Source: Moritella sp.
GTDB taxonomy: Bacteria > Pseudomonadota > Gammaproteobacteria > Enterobacterales > Moritellaceae
NCBI RefSeq assembly: GCF_013215705.1
Contig: NZ_JABSQR010000005.1
Coordinates: 62,001-126,000, forward strand
Direction of reading: 5' to 3'
DNA: 64,000 bases
Every line of letters starts with the position of its first letter. The stretch's first letter is position 1. The notes below the pieces were generated by a model that did no database searches, was not told where the DNA came from, and saw only the letters and a list, made by a program, of their open reading frames with translations. Position numbers and translations under genes: made by a program. Positions 36,449 through 47,620 of this stretch are shown here, piece by piece.

Positions 36449-37771
36449 ATGACAGCACAACATATTCTGCAATTAGGTCAAATGCTTGGTCTTAGCTGTA
36501 CTGAATTAAATGCCAATGGCGATGAACAAGCGTTACCAACAGCGCTAATTACGCAAGCATTGGCTGATTTTGGTTTTGCCGATGAATTAGACGTAAAACT
36601 AGAAGAAGAAATTAAGCAATTTTGGTTACGTGCATTGCCTCCTGTGATCATTACAGATCAATCTGCAATGATCCAATTTGATCTGCATTTACCTATCGAA
36701 TTCGTGACTGAAGATTTAATTTGGGAAGTAAGATTGAATCAAGTTGTTGTTGAAACAGGTGAGTTTACGCCAATCGAATGGTCGTTAAATGGTATTTATC
36801 ATTTACACGATATGGAAATGCAAAGTTATCAGATAAGTTTAGAGCAGCCGCTTGCTGTTGGCGCTTATCAATTGATGATTTTGGATCAAGGCAGTGAAGA
36901 ACCGTTGGGCGAAAGCTGGATATTTAATCCTCCGTCGGTTTTAACGCCGACAAATGTAATTAAGCCTACAACAGTTACTGCATTACCGACAACAGATGTG
37001 GTGCTGAGTCAATTATTGACTCACGCGCAGTCTAGCTTGTCTACTGTGACCATTGATAAGGCTGACGCCGCACTTGCTTTATCAGCGCGACTTACACAAT
37101 TACAACAGCAGTTTAATACTGAAAAAAAACAAGATGAATTTGCCTTAACGCTGAAAAGTATTACCGCAACTGCGGCTTTGTATCAACTGCATTTAGCACA
37201 ATATTTAGCAGCTTATGTTGCTGATGGTGTGACAGCGACGCGAGTAGAAACGCAGACCGTAGAATGGCAAGATGTGCATTGTGATAATTATGCGTTTTAT
37301 TTATGGTTAGTCGTCACGGCGAATAATGTCCAGCCTACAGACGTATTATTACGCCATGTTGATTTTTCTAGTAGCACTGCCAATGACGATTCATTTACGG
37401 CTTGGTTATTAGCAGACTATCAGTTAGCGCATTGTCTATTAGAAAATACCGACGGTATCGTTGCCAAAGGCATTAACAGCTATAAGTTACGCCAAGATAA
37501 TTATGCGGCATTTCGTGCTCTGATAGATTTTACTGCGATGCAATCGACAGGATTAGTGCTTAACCAACCGCTATCTATCATGCAGCAGTGGTTAACTGTG
37601 GGGGATGCTGGCGTTTGGCTGAATCATGAATTCACTGAATTGCTCAGTATTATTCTATTGAGCTGTGAGCGTCATGCGTGTGCTTGTTATTATCAAGCGG
37701 ATGATGAACTACCAGCAGAGCTAATGGCTTACTTTGATGCTCGTGGTGTTCAGCAATTATCACTGTCTTAA
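36449..37771 (+). CDS. MalQ-like protein (GH77 relative) lacking recognisable catalytic residues
   Basis: 440 residues. The N-terminus (LGQMLGLSCTELNANGDEQALPTALITQALADFGF) matches the start of 4-alpha-glucanotransferase MalQ, followed by its beta-sandwich region. The C-terminal half tracks the middle of the MalQ barrel: AFYLWLVVTANNVQ, then YKLRQDNYAAFRALIDF, GLVLNQPLSIMQQWLTVGDAGVWLNHEFTELLSIILLSCERHACACYY. In MalQ these read LRIDHVMSMLRLW and LSILALESKRHRCMVIGEDLG. The nucleophile Asp of RIDH and the acid/base Glu of GEDLG are missing here, and MalQ is about 250 residues longer. I infer a MalQ-derived non-catalytic protein. It lies between two GAPDH genes. Confidence 0.6.
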   Translation: MTAQHILQLGQMLGLSCTELNANGDEQALPTALITQALADFGFADELDVKLEEEIKQFWLRALPPVIITDQSAMIQFDLHLPIEFVTEDLIWEVRLNQVVVETGEFTPIEWSLNGIYHLHDMEMQSYQISLEQPLAVGAYQLMILDQGSEEPLGESWIFNPPSVLTPTNVIKPTTVTALPTTDVVLSQLLTHAQSSLSTVTIDKADAALALSARLTQLQQQFNTEKKQDEFALTLKSITATAALYQLHLAQYLAAYVADGVTATRVETQTVEWQDVHCDNYAFYLWLVVTANNVQPTDVLLRHVDFSSSTANDDSFTAWLLADYQLAHCLLENTDGIVAKGINSYKLRQDNYAAFRALIDFTAMQSTGLVLNQPLSIMQQWLTVGDAGVWLNHEFTELLSIILLSCERHACACYYQADDELPAELMAYFDARGVQQLSLS

Positions 37772-37802
37772 TAATCACTATAAACGGGTTTTAATCGCCA
37801 GG

Positions 37803-38696
37803 TTAAAGCCCGATTGCTGACAGCGTATACTCATAGCTTTTAGCAGTAAATGTCTTATCTTCTATTTGCTCTGCAATTTTTGCTGCTAGCTTATCTAAAC
37901 GACGCTGTTCGCTGGTCGTTATTTTATGCTTATTAAAAATACTTAGGTTTATATTTTTAATGTCGGAGATTAGCGCCACCTGTGACCACAGATAAGCCAG
38001 TTGGTAATTTCTTTTATGCATGTATGCCGTGATAATGGCATACAGCAGTTTGGTGGTCATGGCGCTATTGTCTAATCGAGAATTGCCTAATTGAGCGTTG
38101 TCTAATTGAGAGCTGTTAAATTGCGCATTATCGTCAAGTAGAGCAATACCTTTCAATAAATTAGCGATAGCTTTGTCGCTATTGTTGTTATAAATGTTAG
38201 CAATAGCGAAATACAGCGCGGGATCATCGAAGCTTTGCTGCTTGGACAAGGCGATAAAGCGTTGTTTTGCATCTTCGTTATTATGCGATACCCAATGATA
38301 ATTGAGTATATAGGGGTTATTACTACTGCGCGTCTGTTTTTCTAATGCGATAAGCTCATCGTAGGTACTTAACATGGCTGATACACGCTGGGTTTTTAAT
38401 TCCGGGTGTTTTCTTGGCTCGATTAGCGCGGCTATCTTGATACACTCTTGGTAATCGCTAAGCGCCGTTAATAACGCGTATTTTGCTTGCACGCTGGCAT
38501 TTGTCTGCGCCTCAAAACGGCTGGCAATGAGGTCATTTCTTTCTGTTTGACACCATTTATCGGTATTTAAATCGGCGCAAATAGCGCCATCGTTTTCGCA
38601 TATTGCTACAGCATCGTAAGGGTCGCTACATGATGTTAATAAACCAGTAATAATAATCGCTGGAATTAAACGACTAATAGAGCGTAAACGATGCAT
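37803..38696 (-). CDS. DUF2989 lipoprotein
   Basis: 297 residues with lipobox LLTSCS (Cys23), then the DUF2989 pattern SDPYDAVAICENDGAICADLNTDKWCQTERN, a conserved cysteine cluster, and TPR-like helices (FIALSKQQSFDDPALYFAIANIYNNN, MHKRNYQLAYLWSQVALI). Near residues 190-212 a five-residue period (AQFNS SQLDN AQLGN SRLDN) reflects imperfect 15-bp DNA repeats. Function unknown. It lies between the convergent MalQ-like gene and divergent gapB. Confidence 0.8.
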   Translation of the reverse strand: MHRLRSISRLIPAIIITGLLTSCSDPYDAVAICENDGAICADLNTDKWCQTERNDLIASRFEAQTNASVQAKYALLTALSDYQECIKIAALIEPRKHPELKTQRVSAMLSTYDELIALEKQTRSSNNPYILNYHWVSHNNEDAKQRFIALSKQQSFDDPALYFAIANIYNNNSDKAIANLLKGIALLDDNAQFNSSQLDNAQLGNSRLDNSAMTTKLLYAIITAYMHKRNYQLAYLWSQVALISDIKNINLSIFNKHKITTSEQRRLDKLAAKIAEQIEDKTFTAKSYEYTLSAIGL

Positions 38697-39038
38697 AAAA
38701 CTAACACTAAAATAGGTGATTACGAAACCCTACCATAGATTAACGCATACTGTCTAATGAGGGATTTAAATTAGTAAAAGGGCTCAGCGCCACGGTCATC
38801 AGCTCGGTTACAAAGTGAACAAGCGGAAAAAGTAAAGCCGTTTCTATTTCATTGTTAAATATTTGTGTTTTGAATGAAAGCTAAAAAGTAAAAAAAGACC
38901 TAATTGACATGATTAATTGGTAAATTAATGGTTATTTTTGTATGATTACGCTATCAAATTGATTAAATGTCAGTCGATAGTTATATGACTGTTGTTTTAA
39001 TGTTTCTTACATGTAGTTGTGATTAAAAGGGAAAAAAG
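38697..39038. other. Intergenic region DUF2989 / gapB
   Basis: 342 AT-rich bases with no gene. AAAAGGGAAAAAAG directly before the gapB ATG is its ribosome-binding site. A TTGATTAAATGTCA stretch near 38957 is only half like an FNR site. No terminator is seen. Confidence 0.45.
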
Positions 39039-40466
39039 ATGCCATTTGAAAGTCATTTATTGGACTGGCAAGAGAGCCAAGAACTCGCAGAATCTATGCT
39101 ACCGTTGTTAGGAAAGCTATATCGTAATAAGGGCGTTGAAGTATTAATTTACGGTCGCCCATTACAAAATGCAACAGCAATTGATCTCCAAAAAGCACAC
39201 CGCGTAGTTAAACGTCATGAAGGTCGTATTTTACCTTTTACTGAAACTTTCCCATTACTGAAAATTATCAGTGAACTACCAATTAGCAATTCTCAAATTG
39301 ATATCGGTCGTTTGGCCGTACGCTATTGGGCTGATAATGAAGATTCTACTGGTATCGACGCATTTTTACGTGCTGAATTAGCACCGGCATTAAATAACGA
39401 TACTCAGCCTGAACCTCGTGATGTTGTTCTATACGGTTTTGGCCGTATTGGTCGTTTACTTGCGCGTTTACTTGTTGATAAAACAGGTGAAAGCAACTTA
39501 TTACGTTTACGTGCTATTGTTGTACGTGGTGGTCCTGGCGATATCGAGAAGCGTGCTTCTTTATTACGTCGTGACTCGGTACATGGCCAGTTTAATGGCA
39601 CGATTGATATTGATGAAGAAAACAATGCAATCATTGCTAACGGTACTTATATCAAGATCCTTTATTCAAATGGTCCAGATCAAATCGATTACGCAGCACA
39701 CGGTATTCACAATGCACTAATAGTCGATAATACGGGTATCTGGCGTGATACTGACGGCTTGGGTCTGCATTTAAAAGCACCTGGTGCTGCAAAAGTATTA
39801 TTAACAGCACCGGGTAAAGGTGACATTAAAAATATTGTGTATGGTGTTAACCATATGGATATTTTACCTGAAGATAACATTGTATCAGCAGCAAGCTGTA
39901 CCACGAATGCAATCACACCTGTACTGAAAACAATCCAAGATAGATATGGTATTGCGAACGGTCACGTTGAAACTGTGCATTCATATACCAATGATCAAAA
40001 CTTGATTGATAACTACCATAAAGGTGATCGTCGTGGCCGTGGCGCTGCAATGAACATGGTATTAACGTCAACTGGCGCAGCATCGGCTGTAGCAAAAGCA
40101 CTACCTGAACTAAAAGGTAAGCTGACTGGTAACGCAATTCGTGTACCTACGCCAAACGTATCAATGGCAATCATTAACTTAAACCTTGAGAAAGAAGTTG
40201 AAAGAGAATCTCTAAACAGCTACTTACAAGAAATGTCGTTAAGTTCGCCATTACACAATCAAATTGATTTCAGTACATCTAAAGAATTAGTATCAACAGA
40301 CATGGTTGGTAGCCGTTTCTCTGGTATTGTTGATTCATTAGCAACGATTGCTGAAGGTAACCGCGCTATATTATACGTTTGGTATGATAATGAGTTTGGT
40401 TATAGCTGCCAAGTATTGCGCGTAATGCAAAAAATGGCTGGTATCAACATGCACGAATTTGCATAA
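39039..40466 (+). CDS. gapB: Glyceraldehyde-3-phosphate dehydrogenase, long GapB type
   Basis: 475 residues: an extra N-terminal ~125 residues (FESHLLDWQESQELAESMLPLLGKLYRNKGVEVLIYG) precede a full GAPDH fold (VVLYGFGRIGRLLARLLV, catalytic Cys near 287 in SAASCTTNAITPV, HSYTNDQNLIDNYHKGDRRGRGAAMNM, WYDNEFGYSCQV). Where GapA has the NAD-selecting Asp, this protein reads AIVVRGG, suggesting different cofactor preference. Long GapB-type enzymes occur in Shewanella and relatives. A gluconeogenic role is plausible but not shown by the sequence. It is followed by a strong terminator. Confidence 0.9.
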   Translation: MPFESHLLDWQESQELAESMLPLLGKLYRNKGVEVLIYGRPLQNATAIDLQKAHRVVKRHEGRILPFTETFPLLKIISELPISNSQIDIGRLAVRYWADNEDSTGIDAFLRAELAPALNNDTQPEPRDVVLYGFGRIGRLLARLLVDKTGESNLLRLRAIVVRGGPGDIEKRASLLRRDSVHGQFNGTIDIDEENNAIIANGTYIKILYSNGPDQIDYAAHGIHNALIVDNTGIWRDTDGLGLHLKAPGAAKVLLTAPGKGDIKNIVYGVNHMDILPEDNIVSAASCTTNAITPVLKTIQDRYGIANGHVETVHSYTNDQNLIDNYHKGDRRGRGAAMNMVLTSTGAASAVAKALPELKGKLTGNAIRVPTPNVSMAIINLNLEKEVERESLNSYLQEMSLSSPLHNQIDFSTSKELVSTDMVGSRFSGIVDSLATIAEGNRAILYVWYDNEFGYSCQVLRVMQKMAGINMHEFA

Positions 40467-40500
40467 GCAAACTGTGTATTAAGATTAAGACTGTGTTATT

Positions 40501-40527
40501 AAGGAAGCCAATTGGCTTCCTTTTTTT
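40501..40527 (+). terminator. Terminator after gapB
   Basis: AAGGAAGCCA and TGGCTTCCTT form a palindromic stem followed by seven T residues, 35 bases past the gapB stop. Confidence 0.85.
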
Positions 40528-40659
40528 GTTTATAGCAAGCGACTCGTTTCTGTTAAACGAGCAATGTACGCACGATGTTGTAGTTTAAATGTGTGCGTAT
40601 TTATAGTAGGGTTGCAGTATAGCAGGGGATGCCCCTGAGCATTAACCAAGGACGTAAAG

Positions 40660-40950
40660 ATGTCAGTTGATAAGTTACTTGAAAGTATGACACCAGAAGT
40701 ATATGAAAAGCTTAAAACGGCTGTAGAGCTCGGTAAATGGGAAAGTGGTGTGGTATTGACTCCAGCACAAAAAGATAGCTCACTGCAAGCTGTAATGCTG
40801 TATCAGTCACGATTCAATACCGAACCTGAACATTTTACAATTGGTACTGATGGTGAAATAGCCATGCTTAAAAAATCAGTGTTAAAGCAACAATTCAGAG
40901 AGAAAAAAGCGGCGCAGGAAGAAGAAATTTTACGCGTTGATGTTGAATGA
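40660..40950 (+). CDS. yeaC: DUF1315 protein YeaC
   Basis: 96 residues matching E. coli YeaC: LLESMTPEVYEKLKTAVELGKWESGVVLTPAQKDSSLQAVMLYQSRFNTEPEHFTIGTDGEI. Function unknown. In E. coli yeaC also lies near gapA/yeaD, so the neighbourhood is partly conserved. An AAGGAC site precedes the ATG. A bidirectional terminator separates it from infA. Confidence 0.9.
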   Translation: MSVDKLLESMTPEVYEKLKTAVELGKWESGVVLTPAQKDSSLQAVMLYQSRFNTEPEHFTIGTDGEIAMLKKSVLKQQFREKKAAQEEEILRVDVE

Positions 40951-41012
40951 TCGATAAAGACTTGTAATCAAGATATTGGGCTGTGGATTATAAGATATTA
41001 AATCGTAGACCT

Positions 41013-41041
41013 AAAAAAACCAGCCTTACGCTGGTTTTTTT
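41013..41041. terminator. Bidirectional terminator yeaC / infA
   Basis: AAAAAACCAGC-CTTAC-GCTGGTTTTTT gives U-runs on both strands and lies between two convergent genes. Confidence 0.88.
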
Positions 41042-41053
41042 AGAGGCTCGTGA

Positions 41054-41287
<234 letters not shown>

Positions 41288-41409
41288 TTAATTATAATAG
41301 CTATATTTGACCGCAAGATGATGCCAGATTTACACTGGTCTGTATATATTATAGGTAAGTTATTTACGTTTTATTTTTAAAACGCTTTATTATTGACTCT
41401 TCGGCGATA

Positions 41410-42093
41410 TTAGCCCTGCCACTTGCCTGCGATTAAGCGCTGATGTGGGTTAAAGTTAACCTTGTAATTCATCTTGCTACATTGATCTACTTGATAGCCT
41501 AAATACAGCCATTTCTTGCCGGTGTTCTTTGCTAAAATTAGTTGTTGTAAAATTGCATAGGTACCTAAGGAGTAGGTCAGGAACTTAGGGTCATAAAAGC
41601 AATACATGGCACTCATGCTATCTGTCATCACATCGGTGACAGCGACGGCGACGAGGACGTCATCAAGGTAAAACTCGATAAACGTTGGTGTTAACCAGGC
41701 GCTAGTAATAAAACCATAATACTGAGACTGACTGGCGGGATACATAGCGCCATCACTGTGCAGGGTATTTATGTAACGCTCGTATAATGGATAATAATCT
41801 GATTGTGGCTGGTGGCTAACCCGCATTTCAATGTGCTTGTTTTTGTTGAGTAAGCGTTTCTGACTTTTACTTGGTTTAAATAACTGACTATCAACGCGGA
41901 TTGATTGACATGCTTGGCAAGTTTGGCAATGCGGTCGGTAGACATCATTACCACTGCGACGAAAACCGTTAAGCAGTAAAACTTCATAACCGGCTTGATC
42001 ATGTAATTCTTCATCTTGAACAACGAGGATTTGCTCTTGTTGATCATTTAGGTAGCTGCAAGGCACTGGTGGGGTTAAGGCGACTTTAATCAT
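41410..42093 (-). CDS. bpt: Aspartate/glutamate leucyltransferase Bpt
   Basis: Transfers leucine from Leu-tRNA to N-terminal Asp or Glu, marking proteins for ClpAP by the bacterial N-end rule. The 227 residues carry the ATE-type N-terminal domain (FRRSGNDVYRPHCQTCQACQSIRVD, a Cys cluster) and the C-terminal GNAT-like core (YSLGTYAILQQLILAKNTGKKWLYLGYQVDQCSKMNYKVNFNPHQRL). It begins 10 bases after aat, so aat and bpt are probably coexpressed. Confidence 0.95.
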   Translation of the reverse strand: MIKVALTPPVPCSYLNDQQEQILVVQDEELHDQAGYEVLLLNGFRRSGNDVYRPHCQTCQACQSIRVDSQLFKPSKSQKRLLNKNKHIEMRVSHQPQSDYYPLYERYINTLHSDGAMYPASQSQYYGFITSAWLTPTFIEFYLDDVLVAVAVTDVMTDSMSAMYCFYDPKFLTYSLGTYAILQQLILAKNTGKKWLYLGYQVDQCSKMNYKVNFNPHQRLIAGKWQG

Positions 42094-42103
42094 ATTGTGA
42101 TTC

Positions 42104-42841
42104 CTAGGTATTGGCCTTATCTATTAAGTCTAATACAAGCGCTTGAGGCTGCCATAGCTGTTGTTGGACTGTCGTGTTGTTATTATTGTTATTACTGAGT
42201 TGGTTGATGAACGTTTCGCGGCTAATTTCAATTGCGCCTAATGATGCGAGGTGTTCATTGTGTAATTGGCAATCAATCAATTTACAGCCAATACTCAGCA
42301 GATGTTGTTGCAGCGCGATAAAGGTGATTTTAGAGGCGTCAGTGACGGTATGAAACATCGATTCACCACAGAAAATATCGCCAATATACAAGCCATATAA
42401 TCCGCCGACGAGTTGCCCCTTTTGCCATACTTCAATAGAGTGTGCAAAGCCCATTTCATGCAGTTGTAAATAGGCATCTTGCATGGTATCGGTGATCCAA
42501 GTATTACTCGAGTAATCACGTGGTTCAGCGCAAGATTCAATCACCTCTGCAAATGCATTATTGATCGAAAAGGTAAAACTTTGACGACGTAAAGACTTAC
42601 GTAAGCTACGTGATATATGCATCTTACCGGGTGCTAACACCATACGCTGACTTGGTGACCACCATAGAATAGGCTGATCGTCTTCAAACCAAGGGAAAAT
42701 ACCTTTTCGATAAGCATGTACAAGCCGTTCTGGATTGAGATCGCCACCCATAGCGAGTAAGCCATCGGGCTCAGCTAACGCAGTATTAACTGCTGGGAAG
42801 TAACTTAAGTCGTCATTCAGTTCTGGTAAATAGATTGGCAT
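42104..42841 (-). CDS. aat: Leucyl/phenylalanyl-tRNA-protein transferase
   Basis: Adds Leu or Phe to N-terminal Arg or Lys of substrates in the N-end rule pathway. The 245 residues contain PDGLLAMGGDLNPERLVHAYRKGIFPWFEDDQPILWWSPSQRMVL, GFAHSIEVWQKGQLVGGLYGLYIGDIFCGESMF and IDCQLHNEHLASLGA, all diagnostic. A low-complexity run of Asn (NNNNNNTTVQQQLWQ) near the C-terminus is unusual and reflects AAT/AAC repeats. Confidence 0.96.
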   Translation of the reverse strand: MPIYLPELNDDLSYFPAVNTALAEPDGLLAMGGDLNPERLVHAYRKGIFPWFEDDQPILWWSPSQRMVLAPGKMHISRSLRKSLRRQSFTFSINNAFAEVIESCAEPRDYSSNTWITDTMQDAYLQLHEMGFAHSIEVWQKGQLVGGLYGLYIGDIFCGESMFHTVTDASKITFIALQQHLLSIGCKLIDCQLHNEHLASLGAIEISRETFINQLSNNNNNNTTVQQQLWQPQALVLDLIDKANT

Positions 42842-42930
42842 ATAGGTGAGGTCTTGAAAAAGGTTAGGTTTTGAAAAAAGTGCCTTGAAAAAGGTGATAC
42901 CTAGGGTATCACCTTAGCAGAATAAACGGA

Positions 42931-44338
<1,408 letters not shown>

Positions 44339-44833
44339 ATGATGGAAGTAAAAACTCGACCAATGAAGGAACTAGATCGAATCGACCGTAATATTCTTAA
44401 TGAATTACAAAAAGACGGTCGAATTTCCAATGTAGAGTTGTCGAAACGTGTAGGCTTGAGTCCTACGCCATGTTTAGAGCGCGTACGTCGCTTAGAACGC
44501 CAAGGATATATTACAGGTTATACCGCAATTCTAAATCCACAATTTCTGGATGCTTCATTGCTTGTTTTTGTTGAAATCACCTTAAATCGTGGTGCTGCTG
44601 ATGTGTTCGAGCAATTCAACAAAGCTGTTCAAGAACTTGAAGAAATTCAAGAATGTCATTTAGTATCTGGCGATTTCGATTATTTATTAAAAACACGTGT
44701 ATCTGATATGTCAGCTTATCGTCGTTTACTTGGTGAAACGCTATTACGTTTACCGGGTGTTAATGACACACGTACCTATGTTGTTATGGAAGAAGTTAAA
44801 CAAAGTAACCGTTTAGTTATTAAAACGCGTTAA
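44339..44833 (+). CDS. lrp: Leucine-responsive regulatory protein Lrp
   Basis: Global feast/famine regulator of amino-acid metabolism, transport and surface structures. From residue 14 on the protein is almost identical to E. coli Lrp: LDRIDRNILNELQKDGRISNVELSKRVGLSPTPCLERVRRLERQG is the HTH, and ECHLVSGDFDYLLKTRVSDMSAYRRLLGETLLRLPGVNDTRTYVVMEEVKQ the effector RAM domain. The start is the ATG at 44339 or 44342 after AAAAGGG; a GTG at 44327 overlaps that site. 164 residues. Confidence 0.97.
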   Translation: MMEVKTRPMKELDRIDRNILNELQKDGRISNVELSKRVGLSPTPCLERVRRLERQGYITGYTAILNPQFLDASLLVFVEITLNRGAADVFEQFNKAVQELEEIQECHLVSGDFDYLLKTRVSDMSAYRRLLGETLLRLPGVNDTRTYVVMEEVKQSNRLVIKTR

Positions 44834-44899
44834 TTTCACTGTTTATACATAATCTTTTAGCGTAATCCTAGATTAACGCAAATAAAGTGATAAATAATC

Positions 44900-44924
44900 A
44901 ACAAGCGGCATATTGCCGCTTGTT
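44900..44924 (+). terminator. Terminator after lrp
   Basis: AACAAGCGGCA (44900-44910) pairs with TGCCGCTTGTT (44914-44924); TTGTTTC follows. Perfect 11-bp stem with a 3-base loop. Confidence 0.8.
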
Positions 44925-44958
44925 TTGTTTCTAGCATTTATTTAAAGTTGATAGCTCA

Positions 44959-45018
44959 TATACCCAAGTTACCTTAATTCGGTTTGCTGATATCGTATCT
45001 TGAAGTAAGTTGGGTATA
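44959..45018. repeat. ~60-bp imperfect inverted repeat (intergenic palindromic element)
   Basis: TATACCCAAGTTACCTTAA at the left and TTGAAGTAAGTTGGGTATA at the right are near-perfect complements enclosing about 22 bases. Such ACCCAAGTTAC-type palindromes recall dispersed repeats of marine gammaproteobacteria. It sits between the lrp terminator and ftsK and would fold into a long hairpin in the ftsK leader. Confidence 0.6.
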
Positions 45019-45061
45019 GTAGATAACGTAACATCGTCGCCTTTAAGAGTCATAAATCAAG

Positions 45062-47617
45062 ATGAACAAATTTAATTTAGCTATTCCATCCAAATATCTT
45101 GCGCCACTATCCGGTATCCAGCGTGTCTTTGAAGTTGGATTTATCCTGTCTACCTTTATAGCTTGTTATGCCATGGTCGCATTAGTGAGCTTTGATCCCG
45201 CCGATCCATCATGGTCGCAAACCAGTTGGGAAGGTCCCGTTAAAAATGCCGCCGGTTCATTCGGTGCCTGGATCGGGGATGTGCTGTTTTTTACCTTTGG
45301 CCTTTATGCGTATGCAATACCAGTGGCATTTGTGTCATTAGCCTGGTTTATATTTTGGCGTCCAAGACAGCTTGATGAAATAGACTTTTTTACCGTTGGT
45401 CTGCGTATGATCGGCGCATTATTATTACTTATCGGTGTGTGTGGATTGGCATCCGTTAACTTTGATGATCTGTATTATTTTTCATCGGGTGGTTTAATTG
45501 GTGATGTCGTTGAACAGGCAATCAGTGAGCTATTTGGAGTATTAGGTTCAACGCTTATTTTACTGAGTTTTGTCGCGATTGGTTTTACGCTGTTAACGGG
45601 TATATCGTGGTTAACAATCGTTGATATGCTTGGCGCTGGGGTGATTAATGTTTGCCAATATAGCGTTGATAAAGTGACCGCGTTAAGCAATCGACAAGCG
45701 CCAGTCGAGGTCAATGAAACCGTGGTTGATACAGAACACGATGATCTGAGCGTGTCAAAAATTGCTGCGCCGCCAGTAAATGTTCAACCGGCAGATGAAC
45801 TTGATGACGTAACGAATATGTCATTTACGGCTGCCCGACAAGAACCATCACTATCAGCATTTGACGTATCAGATGTTGAGCCTAATGATGATGATCAATT
45901 TACTCGTGACAATATGATTGCCGCCGATAACATTGATCGACAAAATGTTGATAACGACAGCGCTGACGAAGTTATTATTGTCGAGCAACAATTAGAGTTA
46001 GACCAGATGGAACCAGCACTAGCGCCGGTATTCCAGATTAATAATAACGGCACTGATAATGGTTTTGAAATTATTGGTGACCAAGTCGTATCAACTAATC
46101 CACTGCAATTTAAAGAAAAACCAGTTACTTTACTACCGGGATTAGAGTTATTAGACAAACCCAATAAAAAAGCCAATCCGATATCGCAAGCCGAGCTTGA
46201 TCATGTCGCGCGCTTAGTCGAAGAGAAATTATTAGAATTTAATATTAAAGCGAAAGTGGTCGATGTGCATCCTGGGCCCGTTATTACCCGTTTCGAATTA
46301 GATTTAGCACCAGGTATTAAAGTCAGTAAGATCTCGGCATTATCGAAAGATTTAGCCCGTTCATTATCAGCGATGAGTGTGCGTATTGTGGAAGTGATCC
46401 CAGGTAAATCGGTTATTGGTCTGGAGTTACCGAACAAGTATAGAGAAACAGTTTATCTATCTGATGTGATGTCTAGCCCATCATTTATTAACGCCAAGTC
46501 AAAAACATCCGTGGTGTTAGGTCATGATATTGCGGGTGATGCCGTGGTGGTCGATTTAGCTAAAATGCCGCATCTACTGGTTGCGGGTACCACTGGCTCG
46601 GGTAAGTCGGTGGGTGTGAACGTGATGATCATGAGTTTGCTGTACAAAGCATCGCCAGAAGAAGTGCGTATGATCATGATTGATCCAAAAATGTTGGAAC
46701 TTTCTGTGTATGAAGGTATCCCACATTTATTAACCGAAGTTGTTACTGACATGAAAGATGCTGCAAATTCGTTGCGTTGGTGTGTGGGTGAAATGGAAAG
46801 ACGTTATAAGTTATTGTCAGCTGTTGGTGTTCGTAACCTGGCTGGCTTTAATACTAAAATACAACAAGCGATTGATGCTGGCCAGCCAATACTCGACCCA
46901 TTATGGAAACCGGGCGATAGTATGGACGAGACCGCGCCAGCATTGATTAAACTGCCTTCGATTGTGGTTATTGTCGATGAGTTTGCCGATATGATGATGA
47001 TTGTCGGTAAAAAAGTTGAAGAGTTAATTGCACGTATTGCCCAAAAAGCCCGTGCCGCTGGTATCCATTTAATCTTAGCAACGCAACGTCCTTCTGTAGA
47101 TGTTATCACCGGTTTAATTAAAGCTAATATCCCAAGCCGTATTGCGTTCCAAGTATCAAGTAAGATTGACTCACGAACCATTCTTGATCAAGGCGGTGCA
47201 GAGACACTATTAGGTATGGGTGATATGTTGTATCAGCCAGCGGGTAGCAGTGTACCAATCCGTGTTCATGGTGCATTTGTCGATGACCATGAAGTACACC
47301 GTGTGGTCGCAGATTGGAAACTACGTGGTGAACCGAATTATATTGATGAAATTTTAAATGGTGAAGAGACGGCTGATACCTTATTACCGGGTGAAGTCGC
47401 TGAAGGTTCATCCGATGTGGATGAGTTATTTGACCAAGCTGTATACCATGTAACACAAACGCGTCGAGGTTCCGTATCAGGCGTACAACGTAAATTCAAA
47501 ATCGGTTATAACCGTGCCGCCCGTATTGTCGAAGAGATGGAAGTGCAAGGTATCGTCAGTTCTCCAGGGAATAATGGTAATCGAGAAGTACTGGCACCAC
47601 CGCCACCAAAGGATTAA
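45062..47617 (+). CDS. ftsK: DNA translocase FtsK
   Basis: Septal DNA pump that aligns chromosome termini and activates XerCD at dif. The 851 residues are an N-terminal membrane domain (about four helices, residues 20-200), an acidic linker (about 210-370) far shorter than in E. coli FtsK, then the motor: [22 protein letters not shown] (Walker A near 515), [12 protein letters not shown] (Walker B) and [30 protein letters not shown]. The C-terminal gamma winged helix ([23 protein letters not shown]) reads KOPS. The lrp-ftsK-lolA-rarA-serS order is that of E. coli. Confidence 0.96.
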   Translation: MNKFNLAIPSKYLAPLSGIQRVFEVGFILSTFIACYAMVALVSFDPADPSWSQTSWEGPVKNAAGSFGAWIGDVLFFTFGLYAYAIPVAFVSLAWFIFWRPRQLDEIDFFTVGLRMIGALLLLIGVCGLASVNFDDLYYFSSGGLIGDVVEQAISELFGVLGSTLILLSFVAIGFTLLTGISWLTIVDMLGAGVINVCQYSVDKVTALSNRQAPVEVNETVVDTEHDDLSVSKIAAPPVNVQPADELDDVTNMSFTAARQEPSLSAFDVSDVEPNDDDQFTRDNMIAADNIDRQNVDNDSADEVIIVEQQLELDQMEPALAPVFQINNNGTDNGFEIIGDQVVSTNPLQFKEKPVTLLPGLELLDKPNKKANPISQAELDHVARLVEEKLLEFNIKAKVVDVHPGPVITRFELDLAPGIKVSKISALSKDLARSLSAMSVRIVEVIPGKSVIGLELPNKYRETVYLSDVMSSPSFINAKSKTSVVLGHDIAGDAVVVDLAKMPHLLVAGTTGSGKSVGVNVMIMSLLYKASPEEVRMIMIDPKMLELSVYEGIPHLLTEVVTDMKDAANSLRWCVGEMERRYKLLSAVGVRNLAGFNTKIQQAIDAGQPILDPLWKPGDSMDETAPALIKLPSIVVIVDEFADMMMIVGKKVEELIARIAQKARAAGIHLILATQRPSVDVITGLIKANIPSRIAFQVSSKIDSRTILDQGGAETLLGMGDMLYQPAGSSVPIRVHGAFVDDHEVHRVVADWKLRGEPNYIDEILNGEETADTLLPGEVAEGSSDVDELFDQAVYHVTQTRRGSVSGVQRKFKIGYNRAARIVEEMEVQGIVSSPGNNGNREVLAPPPPKD

Positions 47618-47620
47618 TGG

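Noticed and set aside
38957-38970. FNR-like site upstream of gapB
   Set aside because: Only the TTGAT half fits; the second half (TGTCA) does not match ATCAA.
39418-39720. 100-residue frame inside gapB
   Set aside because: Out-of-frame shadow of a well-supported GAPDH gene with biased composition; no start signal.
46804-47181. 125-residue minus-strand frame inside ftsK
   Set aside because: Antisense shadow of the conserved FtsK motor domain.
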